A program made the translations under genes and the position numbers. Positions 1 to 11,800 of a stretch of DNA of 64,000 nt are shown here, piece after piece. This DNA comes from Anagrus nilaparvatae (lineage: Eukaryota > Arthropoda > Insecta > Hymenoptera > Mymaridae), in NCBI GenBank assembly GCA_022575985.1, contig JAKSXM010000040.1:17378001-17442000 (forward strand). The letters are read 5' to 3'. A model generated the notes under the pieces. The model searched no databases. It was not told where the DNA came from and saw only the letters and a program-made list of their open reading frames with translations. The first letter of the stretch is position 1, and each line of letters opens with the position of its first letter.

Positions 1-967
1 AAATTTGATTATTTACAACACATAAATAAAATAGCACTGGATAAAGCTGATATTAAAATTAATATCCCAAAATAAAAATTACTCCTCCATTCAACTTTTT
101 TGATTTCATACCAATTATAAACTGGTATAATCACATACTAAAATACTAAAATAAAAATTTTTAAAACAATAGCACCAATAAAAATCTAAAAAAAATAATT
201 AAAAACTTACTATTATAAATAAAAAAATTAAAAAAGTATAAACTAAAGCTTTTTTGAACGTTGCGTTCATTTTTGATTTTTCTCTTAGATGTCAATTGCA
301 CAAAATTAATTCATGCACTAATGCATTTTACTTTAATTAGACAAATCTTTAACTAAGAAATTATGAGTGACAATAATTTTATTGTACGACAAATATTTTG
401 CAAAATACATAATTTAAAATATACACACATACATCTATGTAAATAAATGCAACTTTTGTTAAATCATATAAAATATAAATAACACATTTTTCTATAGAAA
501 TATGATACATATCCGCTAAAAAATAAATACAACTAGATGATTAATATAAAATTTTAAAAAATCTATGATTTTAAAAAATAGAACTCACCTTTAAATAATT
601 GTATTCCGCAGGTGGTAATTTTTGAAGGTTTCAAAATGTAAAAATATTTGCTAAATTAGAATTGACAAAATTTGCATAAAATTATTTGTTTAATTAGAAT
701 AGAAAAAATTTACATTAAACCCCTTCAAAATATCACCTGTGAAAAAATAAATTTACATTTGAATTAAATTCATTTCTCTCTCTCTCTCTCGAGAAAAAAA
801 AAGCTTATAGTTGATTTTTTTATTTTTATTAGTTTGCAAGATACAACAAATTATTTTCAAAAGATACATTTTTCACTACTTATATTTTTCATCCGAGAAT
901 AAAAAGATGATTTACATCTTTTCAGGAAATTTCAATCCTAAAAATATTGTAAATTAAAAAAAAATAA
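1..967. other. AT-rich stretch without a recognised gene
   Basis: No convincing coding sequence. It contains a short CT microsatellite near 776-790. On the minus strand an AAAG/GTGAGT match at about 583-592 could be a 5' splice site of the Cys-rich gene whose exon lies at 991-1284, but I could not find an open exon in front of it. Confidence 0.5.
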
Positions 968-990
968 TTAAGATAAAAATTTATGCTTAC

Positions 991-1284
991 CTGACACGCA
1001 AAAGTCAAGGTCTTTATGGTATATCAAATTAGTATCACAGGAACATTTTGAATTTTGACACACAAATTGAGGTTTGCACGTACTATGATGTTCAACCCCG
1101 TAACATGACTCCTGGTAATCAGCCATTTCGACGCATATTTTTTCGAGTTTAATTAATGGAAAACATACTTCCAAATTTGTGCAATTAGTATGATCATCGC
1201 ACATTTGGTATGGCATAAAATGAGCAAACTTAAACGTTATAAAAAATATAAACCCGAGCAAAATTAATTTACTCGTTGTTTTTT
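991..1284 (-). CDS. Exon of a Cys-rich, probably secreted protein
   Basis: Minus-strand exon of about 95 codons. A hydrophobic stretch of about 20 residues (LILLGFIFFITFKFAHF) looks like a signal peptide. It is followed by a Cys-rich region with spacing like EB/EGF-type modules (MCDD..NCTN..VCFP, ESCY, TCKPQFVCQNSKCSCD, DFCVS). The exon ends in a strong 5' splice site, CAG/GTAAGC, with GT at 989-990, so the protein continues in downstream exons at lower coordinates that I could not identify. The first in-frame ATG (1213-1215) lies after the hydrophobic stretch. The true start is therefore either in an upstream exon or lost, and the upper limit is where the frame closes. Extracellular location is inferred from the leader and cysteines. 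The family assignment (EB-like) is tentative. Confidence 0.45.
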
Positions 1285-2099
1285 ATTTTTCAAAACCCCG
1301 CGCGTTTCTGTGAAAATTTAAATGATAACTATAAATTTTTGCGAAAATCGCTTTCTATAAATAACAAAAAAATTTGTTTATTAAATTAAAGTACAGTGTA
1401 ATAATCATAATTTAATTACCCACTTACATTGTATTCAAAAAAATGTAAAACAGGTTAATTTAATTTTCTAATTAAAACCAAGCTGTTTACTATTTTACAT
1501 TGTAATTAAAAAAACTAGGTATTGAAGTTAAAAAAACTAAGTATTGAAGTTAAAAAATTTTTCAATTAAACCCAAGGTTTAACTTTCAATATTTACATTA
1601 GTATTTAGGTAAAAGGTTAATTCAATTAAGAAGCTAAGTATCTAAGTTAAATAGCTTATGAAAATAATTTAAAATAGGTAAAAATAATTTAAAATAGGTA
1701 AAAAGAATATTCAATTAAACCCCAAGATTTATCTTTCATTATTTACATTTATATTTTTGGTAAAACGTTAATTCAATTAAAATTCGTGTGAAAAAAAAAT
1801 AAATTTTCAAATTCTCACATAAACGTCTTATGAGAATTTAATGTGAGAAAATTCGTTAAAAATATGATACTTAAAAAAATGACTCGCCTCTTTGTCCAAA
1901 AAAAAAATATGATAATTTAAAAAAAATGACCCGCCCTCTTTGTCAAAAAAATATAAAAAAAATATTCTAAAAAGAGAAACGCCTCCTTCAAACTGAAATA
2001 AAAAAGGCCCGCTTATTATTGCTTAAAAAAATGATTCAATTGTCCAATTGTAAAAATACATTTTTTTTGGTAGGGTGTAATAAAATCTGACACGACTCT
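1285..2099. repeat. AT-rich DNA with degenerate direct repeats
   Basis: No gene seen. Degenerate direct repeats occur between about 1500 and 1790: GTATTGAAGTTAAAAAA appears twice in a row near 1520-1555, AAAATAATTTAAAATAGGT twice at about 1660-1700, and a longer TCAATTAAACCC..TTTACATT motif recurs about 165 bp apart. A GTCAAAAAAATATAA-type motif is also repeated around 1890-1960. Confidence 0.4.
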
Positions 2100-2245
2100 A
2101 TAAAAAATTTGGTCAGCTTTCACCTAAAAGATTTTTTGCATGTAAATTCAAAATGTATAAAATAAACGTGTAATATAAATACATGATCTTTTTTGAAAAA
2201 AATTACATCAGCTTTCACCTAAAAGATTTTTGCATGTAAATTAAA
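2100..2245. repeat. Direct repeat pair, about 37 bp, 97 bp apart
   Basis: The segment starting TCAGCTTTCACCTAAAAG and ending in GCATGTAAATT occurs near 2112 and again near 2208, with one indel in a T run. It looks like two units of a degenerate tandem repeat of about 97 bp. No coding content. Confidence 0.5.
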
Positions 2246-2454
2246 TTTGTATACATAAAAATATTTACTTGTATAAAAATAATCGTATAATAAAATACAT
2301 AAAGTTTTCGGAAATACTCGGATAAATACGTATTATCGATTTCTTTCAACGACAACAGTTTGCAGCCTTCGTATAATTCCGTTCCTTTACAATACATTCA
2401 TAAATACATATACATTGAATGGTAGCGCGAAAACGGCGTATAAAAAAATTAAAA

Positions 2455-2620
2455 TTATAGGTATACAGAGTTTATAAGTATACCTATATGAAAGACTGGA
2501 TGGTGGCGCCAGACGGGATGAAATAGAGTTACAAATTCAAAATTTATAAGTATACCTATTTAATATACTGCAGAGTGGTGACAAAGCAGAATGAAATAGA
2601 GTTACAGAGCCGATAATACA
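2455..2620. repeat. Two-unit degenerate tandem repeat (about 90-100 bp unit)
   Basis: Both units contain TATAAGTATACCTAT, then a GGTG(G/A) patch, then GATGAAATAGAGTTACA. The first unit covers about 2470-2535 and the second about 2545-2615. It is non-coding as far as visible. Confidence 0.45.
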
Positions 2621-2705
2621 GAAAATTCAACATAATAAATTTTTTGTAAACAAAAACGTGCTTTGAAAATAACACAAGCGATTTTTTTTTTCTATTTTTA
2701 CAAAA

Positions 2706-3202
2706 ATGCGTTCCTGCGATTTTTCCAAGCAGTTTTTCAGCTACGGATTTTGTCAAGATAGAAAGGGTAAGTTATTTTTACATATTTTTTTTTCAATAAT
2801 TTTTTTCATATAATTTTTCATTCATAAAAATCTTTTTTCAATAATTTTTTCATATAATTTTTCATTCATAAAAATCTTTTTTTCTTTTCAGTTAATGGAG
2901 GTTTATGCTTTGAAAACGAACAGTGTAATTCGGAATTGTGGTTAAATTATTTTTGTTCAGAGAAAATTAATGGTTTAACAATTGCCCCAACTGAAAAATC
3001 CATACGATCAACAATTACAACAACTATCATCAACAATGTAAAATCATCATTGTCATCATCATCATCAATTGTTGAATCGTCTTATATAAGTGATTATATA
3101 AATTTAAATGTAACTAGTCAAAAACCTTCAGTTTTTGACAGTACATATAAAGGTGATAATAATAATGTGCATTTTTTAATTCCATTAATTTTATTTTTAT
3201 AA
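2706..3202 (+). CDS. 3' exons of a Cys-rich, probably GPI-anchored protein
   Basis: Two exons separated by a 125-nt intron. The upstream exon ends at 2766 before GTAAGT; the downstream exon starts at 2892 after a pyrimidine-rich stretch ending in CAG. Joined across this junction the frame stays open and the cysteines fall in an EB/EGF-like pattern (CDF..GFCQD, then GLCFENEQCNSE..YFCSEK). Next comes a Ser/Thr/Asn-rich stalk of about 60 residues (including SSLSSSSSIVESS) and a hydrophobic C-terminus, NNNVHFLIPLILFL, right before the TAA. This layout (Cys module, S/T stalk, short hydrophobic tail) is typical of GPI-anchored surface proteins. The 5' end is open: ATG 2706-2708 is the first in-frame Met, but no signal peptide follows it, so earlier exons are expected. 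It is not the same transcription unit as the minus-strand exon at 991-1284. Confidence 0.5.
2767..2891 (+). other. Short intron with internal duplication
   Basis: GT-AG intron of the gene ending at 3202. A segment of about 48 bp (CAATAATTTTTTTCATATAA ... CATTCATAAAAATC) is present twice in tandem and makes up most of the intron. Confidence 0.5.
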
Positions 3203-3529
3203 GTTTTATTGTTGTTGTTATTTTTTTATATAAGATTAAAAAAAAAAATCACATCAAATCGCGGTGATGTAGCGCGATTAGTACAATTTTTTTATATTTT
3301 TTAATATAATTTTTTTATACTTTTTTTAAATAAACTGTTTTTTTAAACAATTATTTATTTTTAATTTAGTTCTCAGTTTTAAGCCGATATTAATCTTAAT
3401 TCTCTTTATGGAGTTAAAAAATAATACGTTTTTAATTTTACAAACAATTGATAAATTAATTAGCTCAATTTAGATGAAACTTATAAAATTAAATATAATT
3501 CAAGATTCTAAACCTCTGTATTTTGTAAT
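3203..3529. other. AT-rich stretch, 3' flank of the Cys-rich gene
   Basis: No gene. It contains AATAAA-type signals after the stop at 3202 (for example around 3327) and a small inverted repeat, AATCGCG...CGCGATT, near 3257-3280. Confidence 0.4.
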
Positions 3530-3602
3530 AATGAAAATTACCTAGGTATTACCGACGCGTTTCGAAACTCTTGTCTCATCTTCTGGGTAAAACTATTACA
3601 CT
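3530..3602. repeat. Repeat end with GACGCGTTTCGAAAC motif
   Basis: The stretch ATGAAAATTACCTAGGTATT followed by ACCGACGCGTTTCGAAACTC and TTGTCTCATCTTCTGGGT resembles, from memory, sequence next to GIY-YIG-type retroelement ends in arthropods; a search would settle this. A partial inverted copy (ATAATACCTAGGTAATTTTC) lies at about 8774-8793. The two could be ends of one composite insertion. Confidence 0.4.
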
Positions 3603-5709
3603 TTTTTTACACTAACATAACACATAAAACACTTATTTTATTATAAATATTTTAAAAATACGTAGCACAATTTAAATAAGACATTTTTTTTACATACATC
3701 CGGAGAAAATACCCCGTTTCATTGAATTAACTGATATTTACATGTATCGGTGGCATTCGTTAAATTAGCAGACAAACCTCAAATTTTTTTACTAGCATAT
3801 AGATTAAGTATACAAATTGTGTGCAGTTCTTTCTCGTTATTAAAAGACGTATAGATTAGTTAGTTTCCGGAAAGATTGTTGTTAAAAATTATTAAGAACA
3901 AGTTTTAATAAAACACATAATATTTATACGGGATTAAATATTGTATTTAACCATTCAATAAATTAAAAATTGAAGAACAACGTTGTATATAAGGGGACTA
4001 CATTTTGCCGTCGGGAAAGAAAAATTGTTTGAAATTCATACCTAAGTTAATTTCATTAGTAAAAGCATAAATAGGTGAATAAATCTTATAAATAATATTG
4101 GAAATTATTGTTAAGCAAATTGAAAATAGTTTCAAATAAAATGAATTAAACTTATATCAGGCTGAGTACGAAAATTAACAACTTGAATTTTTTTCTCTCG
4201 GCCGTCGGCTAAAATTTTTACGAGAAAAATAAACATGAGAGATTTCAGTATTAAAAGTAAAAATGCAAAAATTTATAAATAATACTGGGTATTATTATTA
4301 AATAAATTATTAACATGTATAAATTTGATATTTCAAATTTATATGGGATTAAATGCTCAAATTATGTCTACAACAAAGGATTTTTTTTCATGGATTTTAC
4401 AAGTAGAGAAACGAAATTTTAGTGAGCAATTTCGTTATTGAAAATGGAAATATAATTGGCCAAATTCGCAGATATTACGAGAAATAGTTACTAGTTAATT
4501 TTATAAAGTGTGTTAAATTTATAAAATCAGCCTTAAAATAGATGGATGTTTTTTTGTAGCAAACTTTTACAGATAATTTTATCTAGCGACGGGATTTGAA
4601 AATAAAAATATACCCAGGTGAAATCATATTTCCCAAAATAATACAGAAGATTATTATTAAATAAATTAATTACAAGCTTAAATATAACACCTCAAATTGA
4701 TGAAGAGCTAAACACTAAGTTTGACCTCACAACAAATGGTTTTTCTTATAAATTTTACAAAAAAAAGTTTTATTTAAAAACGAGTGTTATTAAAAATAAA
4801 AAATGCTCTATATAAATTAAAAATATTATTATCAAACTTACAATAAAGCACAAATATTAATAAAAATGAAATAATTTTTAAAATTAAACAAGTACAAATG
4901 ATTTTACGGAATCATTTTATTTTAAATTAACATGAAAAGTAGTTTATACAAATAGAAAATACCTCTTTCTTTAGATTATTAAAATATCTAAACTATTTAA
5001 ATTTTATGTTAATAGTAGCACTTAAGATAAAAATAATAAAACAGGTTAAATAAAAATTAACTTTTATTAAATAAATAAATAACATATGGATTTCTATAAG
5101 TATTAAAGTTAAAAGTGAGAAGGCATATAAATTAAGTCATATTAGTTTTAACCTTGATAAATGGCTTACTAAAACAGATTAAGATGTTATCGAGAGATAA
5201 TACCATAAATTTTTTTTACACGAAATATGAAACTTACATTACTCATATAATCAAAAACTAATTAATAATTTCATTGTTAGTTTTTTTACAAAATCTAAGA
5301 AGTAATAAACATAAAATGAACGGATAAAATTTTCAAGTAAAAAATAGAGGAAAATTTTGACAATATTTGTGCAAATTTTTTTAATAAAGGAAAAACAAAT
5401 ACCGAAAAAATAAAAGATTCACTAATAAAATACAATAGAAAAACTTCAACAATGTAGATGCATAGAAAATAAATGATTGGGTGGTACGAATCTATTAATG
5501 GGACAGTAATTTTCAAGAAAAGGGATAAAAATGCGCTATACTAAAGGAACAGAGTTTAGGGACAAAAAGCTAGTAATTTTAATGGTTTTTTTAATATGTT
5601 TCGCCCTTTTTAATAAATAAGGAATGGTTTTGTAATACGTAAAAAGACCTTCGTGACGAATATAATTTAAAAATTTACTGTTTTATTTTGGTAAACCTAA
5701 ATGTCTTAA
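3603..5709. other. AT-rich gene-free stretch with degenerate long-period repeats
   Basis: No coding region recognised. Segments of similar composition recur with a spacing of about 360 bp. For example, ATTATTATTAAATAAATTA occurs after an AATAATAC motif near 4280-4310 and again near 4640-4665, each followed by a region ending in ACAACAAA(G/T)G.. TTTTT. This suggests very degenerate tandem duplication. Confidence 0.35.
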
Positions 5710-6110
5710 AATAAAATTTAGCGTAATCGCGAACCTATGGAATTTATTTTGGAACTAATAATATTAAAAATTTAAACAAAATTGAAGTAATAATTTATTT
5801 GAATAATTATTCAAATTTTATTTATCGCTCGATATTAAGGAGTGAAGTTTAAATTAATAATTTAGAACGTGACTTTTACGAGCACTTTTATGCTCGTAAA
5901 AGTCACGTTCTAAATTATTAATTTAAAATTGAAGTAAGTTATAGGGAATGAATTTTAAAGAGTAAACACATTTGTTATAAAATACAAGCGAGTATAGACT
6001 ATTTAATGACACTACATTACAAAAAACAACATTATTAACAAAATCAAAACGCAACCAATAATTGTTATTTTATGATTAAAGTAAAAGAAAAGAGTCTTTA
6101 TAAGAAATAC
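5710..6110. repeat. Direct repeat copy A (254 bp plus a 147-bp insertion)
   Basis: Nearly identical to 6897-7150 apart from an insertion at 5791-5937. The two copies have the same orientation and flank the GIY-YIG fragment. They may be pseudo-LTR-like direct repeats of a Penelope-like element or a long duplication made at insertion. Confidence 0.7.
5791..5937. mobile_element. Small hairpin insertion with 13-bp target-site duplication
   Basis: The segment is flanked by AAAATTGAAGTAA at 5778-5790 and 5925-5937. The paralogous repeat copy B carries AAAATTGAAGTAA only once at the equivalent place, which gives an empty site. The insert (about 134 bp plus one TSD copy) contains a perfect inverted repeat: arms 5848-5884 and 5891-5927 (37 bp each) around a 6-nt loop. 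It has no coding capacity and the family is unknown. Confidence 0.7.
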
Positions 6111-6345
6111 ATTCTTGTCGCGATATATGACACTGTTTTATTTTGAATATTGAGCGTTATTAACTTACATTTTTTTATTTTTTATTTTTTTCTTTTTTTA
6201 ATTGCTTTTTCATCTTACTTTATTATCGTTATATTTTAAGAAAGGGATTTTTTTATAAGTGTATACATCCGTATTAAATAAGTCAAAAATTACTATGTAT
6301 TTTATGTAGAATTACACATAATATATATATATATTTAAAATTTTA
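6111..6345. other. AT-rich 3' flank of the GIY-YIG fragment
   Basis: T-rich sequence ending in a short AT repeat (ATATATATATATA, about 6320-6333). It lies downstream of the minus-strand endonuclease ORF and inside the direct-repeat pair. Confidence 0.4.
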
Positions 6346-6819
6346 TTATAAAATTTTATTTAATATGATTTCTTGAGGAGAATCAAATTTAGCAAGATCA
6401 TTTTTTTTATTTAAACTTATTTGATTATTTTTTTTAATGAATAGTATTTCGACATATTCTCTTTTTTTAGTGTTAGATTCTTTATGGAGAATTTTAAAAT
6501 TGTCCCATTCAAATTCATGGGATGTTTGTAGCTGATGTGTGGACATTACATTATAATTGCTCGGACTCTGTCCAAAATTGCTACTATGTTCACCTATTCG
6601 AGTTTCTGTAAGTCGCGCTGTTTGACCATAATATTTTTTATCGCAGTCTTTACATTCTACACAATAAACTACATTTTTTTGTTGTTTATTAGTTAATCTA
6701 TCTTTTCTGAATTTGATAAATTTATTTAATTTGAAGGGGACATGATATATAATATCTAGATTATATTTTTTAATAAAATTATGTATCTCATTGCTTATAT
6801 TACCATTGCTTGGAAGCAT
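6346..6819 (-). pseudogene. Penelope-like element, C-terminal GIY-YIG endonuclease fragment
   Basis: A 157-codon minus-strand ORF. The core NVVYCVECKDCDKKYYGQT followed by RLTETRIGEH matches the GIY-YIG nuclease fold seen at the C-terminus of Penelope-like retroelements: the paired aromatic strands, the Cys pair before the second strand, the conserved Arg and the Glu-His pair are all visible. In this family the nuclease nicks target DNA to prime reverse transcription. The upstream reverse transcriptase is missing, so this is a 5'-truncated copy; its first residues belong to the linker between RT and nuclease. It is bracketed by 254-bp direct repeats (5710-6110 and 6897-7150). A stand-alone GIY-YIG protein is less likely, because the ORF begins in mid-domain context. 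Confidence 0.75.
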
Positions 6820-6896
6820 AAATATTTTTCTATTTCTATTTTCTATATTACCATTGTCTATTATTATCTATTAGACTAATATGTTTGACTCCATTT

Positions 6897-7150
6897 AATA
6901 AAATTTAGCGTAATCGTGACCCTATGGAATTTATTTTGGAACTAAAAATATTAAAAATTTAAACAAAATTGAAGTAAGTTATAGGGAATGAATTTTAAAG
7001 AGTAAAAACATTTGTTATAAAATTCAAGCGAGTATAGACTATTTAATGACATTACATTACAAAAAACAACATTATTAACAAAATCAAAACGCAACCAAAA
7101 ATTGTTATTTTATGATTAAAGTAAAAGAAAAGAGTCTTTATAAGAAATAC
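6897..7150. repeat. Direct repeat copy B
   Basis: Same-orientation copy of 5710-6110, differing at a few positions, without the hairpin insertion. It preserves the pre-insertion sequence near 6965-6982. Confidence 0.7.
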
Positions 7151-8761
7151 AAGAATTTATAAATATAAAAATTAAAGTGCAAATAAAGAAATGAATAAAA
7201 ATAAATATGCAACAGTAAAACAATAGAAGTATAAAATAAAAAATAAGCTACAGAAAAATGCACGATTCAAATATGAAAACTGTATATAAAAATAAAATGA
7301 AAACGGTTGAGTCAAATGCTAAATATATATAGGTACAAATAATGTTTGAAACCTTCCGCCCCTCTATTTTGATAAAGCGTCGAAAAGTTACATTTAGGCG
7401 GCAAAAAATATATAGGGGTGGCTATTTTAGACGCCAAAAAGATAACGGAAAATATATAAAATAAATTCCCAGGTTTATTCTCTCATTAAATTAATTGATA
7501 TAAATTTCACGTAATATTTAAATACGATATTTTAATAAAATACTCTCGAGATATACTTCTTAGAAAGGAATAAAAGATAAAATTCAATGAATGTAAATTG
7601 TTATTATAAAAATAAAAATAAATTAGCTAATAAAATATTCTTGAATATTAAAATACCCGAAAAGTTAACATTTTATTAGGAGTCGCGTCAGAAAATAAAA
7701 TAAAAATCATTTAAAATGTATCTTATGACGAAATCCCATGCATTGAATTAAAAAATTACTTGAATGTAAGAGATAATATATAAAATATACAAAAAGTGAC
7801 GCGAAAAACCGAGATATTGTTACTTTAACAAATGAAAAAAAAATTATTGGGAAATGAAAGGATATGATTAAAATAAATTTAAGGTACTTACTCGTAATAA
7901 AAATCCAAAAATGAAATGCCTTGCAAGTCTCAAATTGTCCGGTCAAAAAAAAAGAACAGACGTAAAGATTGATATTGTATTTGAAATGAAAATTAAAATT
8001 TGGTATTGAAGTTGGAATTAGAATTGCGAAATTCGTAAAGAAATTGATTCCAAATATTCTAAAGAAAACAGATTTTCACTAGAAAAACATAAATTTAAAA
8101 ATTAGAACCTTTAATATGGTATGATAAAATCATTACAAAATATATAATTAATACTCACATGGCTATGATGAAATAATTAACAAATTACAAATCCACAATT
8201 TTTATAATAAAATTAACGCTTGTTTAGTTATTTATATTTGGTAAAAAAAAGTATTCGTTTAAAATAATAGGAAGTTTGAAAACTAACTATTACAATACGG
8301 TTAATAATAATTTTAAGAAAACGAATTTATTTTAAAAATATTTAAAAGTTTGAAGATTAAATATTGTAATACGTTTTGAATATCAAATTACAAAATAAAA
8401 AAAAGTAAAATTATAAGATTTAATACAAATTAATTTTTTTAAGCTTCAATACTAACAGTCAATATCAAACTTCAGATCCAAAATGAAGGTTTTTTATTGC
8501 CTTTTTTTTTCTTCCTGTTTGGGTCCAGCAAAATACAAAGGGCGGGGGTTGCGTCATCATCCCCCCAAAAGGATGGCTTTGATTTGGTCAAGAATTGACA
8601 ATTAAAGATGCGCAAAAAGTCAATTATGAAAATGATTTCCTAGGCTAGATTTTATTTGGTTGAAATAGGAACTAGATAGTAAATTTTATAAACTTAAACT
8701 ATTCAAAAACTATATTATTTAAAAAAATTTTTTGTTAGGCATGAGAAAAATACATTAGTCA
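7151..8761. other. AT-rich gene-free stretch
   Basis: No gene, RNA or clear repeat. There is one locally G/C-rich patch near 8543-8576 (GGGCGGGGGTTGCGTCATCA then a C run) in otherwise A/T-dominated DNA. Confidence 0.4.
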
Positions 8762-8826
8762 CACACGACGGATAATACCTAGGTAATTTTCATTATTATT
8801 CTATCCGTGACTTGGATACCAAAAAT
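8762..8826. repeat. Partial inverted copy of the 3.54-kb repeat end
   Basis: ATAATACCTAGGTAATTTTC followed by ATTATTATTCT is the reverse complement of the motif at 3530-3556, apart from single differences. ACGACGGATA stands where the other copy has the CGCGT-containing motif. Confidence 0.4.
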
Positions 8827-11800
8827 ATGTTTTTTAAATCTGTATTTTGGTAACTAATAATATTCCTATTGATACTGTTTTTAACCTTCGTAAACCTAAG
8901 CATTTACCCAAATTTAGTACACCGCAAAACGAAATTTAAGTTCAAAACAATTCCAGTTTCCAATACAATTTTTCAATTCTACCGATTTCAATTTGTACCT
9001 AATTAAATTTTACTAGAATTGATCTTTCGAAATCTAAAATCCTAGTCAAATTCAAGATTCATAATATTTTTTATTCCGTCATAAATTCAGTTTTCAACGG
9101 ACTATCTAAATCAAAATTGATTTTTGAAATTATTTTTTTTGCAAAATCAATATTCTAAATTAAAGTCAAAATTTCATTATTCCCTTTTATCAAAATTAGT
9201 AAAAAAAACCCTCCTCCATTCTTGTTTTAGAATTTGTTTAGATTGAAATCAAAACTTTAAATTCCGTTTTCATAGGCAAATCCTTATTTTGAATGGTCTT
9301 TAAAATTATTTGTTAATATTTTTGGGGTATTAAAATTTACTCCGGGTTGAATTTGTATATAAAATTATGTTACTAAAAAAACCTATTATAAACATAATAC
9401 TAGTGCTCATATTAATAAATTATTACTCAATTATCGTATTATTCGGGTTAAAATTACAGGGGGGTTTGAAATTTATCTACAAAAAAAAAACGTCCATTTA
9501 CTGTATGATATGTGATTTTCACATTTCTGCAACTTTAATGATTTTTAACGGATTAATAATTTAATTTATAAATAGTTTAAAAAATTTTAAATTTAGTAAC
9601 AGGCTACATGTTCAAATTCAAATGCAACCTTCAAAGATATAAAAATATCAGAATTATACCATATGATAACTATTATAATTCTTTAAAGTTACTTATATTA
9701 ATCTTTAATAAAAAAACTAAAGAAAATTCTAAGGTTCAGTTGACTTTTATAAAATAAATCTGCGTTAATTTATCAATTTTTAGACCAAATTTAATTTGGT
9801 AAATTTGAAAACTTCAACTTTAATCCAAAAGGCAATGCTGATATTAAGTTCCATATTCTTGGTCCAAATTAATTTTTCCAAAATTTAGGTCTTTTAGAAC
9901 AACATTTAATACCTGAGAAAAAAAAATATTTTCTGGCATTGCCCGACTAATTTTCTGTGATTACAGATATTAATTTTAATTATGCTAGTTTTATTCAAAT
10001 TTACTTTGCAGTGAGGTTATAATTAAAATCATTAAAATTATCCAATTATCCAAAACTATCCAAATCACTAAAATTATTCAAGCCCTGAACTGATTTTTAT
10101 ACTATTTTATAAGATTCTACAAATACTCGCGAGATTATTTAAAAATTACCTCTAAAATGTTAATTTGTGATACTAATTATTGCTCATATATACATAAAAT
10201 AAGCTTATTTCTAAACCCAATTTTCCTGTCGCTTATCTGTAATTTTTAGGTCTGAGTTTATTTTAGTTGAGACGGTGCTTGTTGTATTAACTCGGTTCAT
10301 TCGTAAAAAAAAAATATCGTTGCGGCTCCTGTTCCTCAATTTTTGTTTTTATTTGTCTCAATTTCCTTTTGTTTGTTTAACCTCCTTTATATAAGGCTCT
10401 TATTTCCTTTAATTATAATGCTCTATCTACCATTGATTATGATGTATGCATTGAGTTATTTGTTAATTTAGTTTTTAAAAAAATAACAATGTAATTTATC
10501 CCAATAATTATTAGTCTAAACACTGCAAAATCTTTTACCTTAATGTAATGTGAAATCTGTTTATAATAATGAAAAAACTATTGTTTTGTGGTATTATTTA
10601 TGAAAAAAAAAAATAAAGTGTAAATAACTATGTTGTGTAATTTTTGTGGGAGAATTTTGCAAAATTGTTTGTTATTAATTAATTTCATTGCAATGTTACT
10701 CTTTTTGTATGTTTCACATTTATTTTATGTATATTTTATTTCATATTAAAAGTGAATTAGTTCCTAAATCTCCAGAACATGATCCGCTATTTATGACTTA
10801 TGTCCAAGTCATGTTAAATAATTTTACAATAATCATTAAGAGACTTGGAGAAAAATTTATGTTTTTCAGTCAGTCTTGGAGCTTCAGATATCAATTTTTG
10901 TTTAGGAGTGACTACGTATTTTTGGTGTTTGTAATCTAGTTGGTTGGGGAATTTTCTTAATTTTTTAAGATTAATTTTTATTAATCAAATTTAGTGTCTT
11001 GTATAATTTAAATTCACAACTGAAATTCAACTTTCTCATTTCTGTACTGGTTAAAAAAAATGGTTTTTACGGTAATTCCCAAGTTAATTACAATTTTAAC
11101 GTTAATTTTTGTTAGTATGATAAGAATATTATTTTAATGAGTATAATTGATCATTAGTTAGCCTTATTAAGCTAAATTACTCTATTAACTGAAATTTCCA
11201 TATTACTTCCCTATTTTGGGTTTAACGTTATAGTGCGCCTGGGGTCAAAATGTTGTTCTTGCTTATTAACGTTTAATGAGTACAGTAAATTAGTAAATAA
11301 AGTAAAATAAAGTAAATTAAAGTAAATTCCATAATAAAGAAATTCTTAACTTAAAGTATGTATAAAATTTAGTATTTCAAAATTTTACTTAAAAAAAACC
11401 CAAAAAAAAAATTTTAACTTGAAATTGAATCTTTATATATTTTTTATTATTCTCTTTAATTATAAATGTCTATTTTAATTGAAATGGTCTAAATTAAAAT
11501 TCGTTACAAATAAAACTCTAGTAAGAAAATAGAGAATTTCTATACGTATTAATCTAAATTTTGGATTTCATGATTTCATTTCATTTCGTGTTCATTTCAA
11601 AATTTAGTTTTTATTTTTGGGTGAATAAAATAAATTTCATTTAATTTCATTGACAATATTTATTAAAGGTATTAATTTAAAGATGTTATTAATTTTGGGT
11701 ATTCTATGAATTTATTAGATTAACAAAAAATATTTAAAGAAAAATCTTTTACCACCTTATATTCTCCTAAATATTATTTTTGGTACAAAACTTCTACTTT

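Noticed and set aside
9367..10939. Hydrophobic short ORFs in the gene desert
   Set aside because: Composition is what AT-rich DNA produces by chance; no splice sites, domains or repeats support them.
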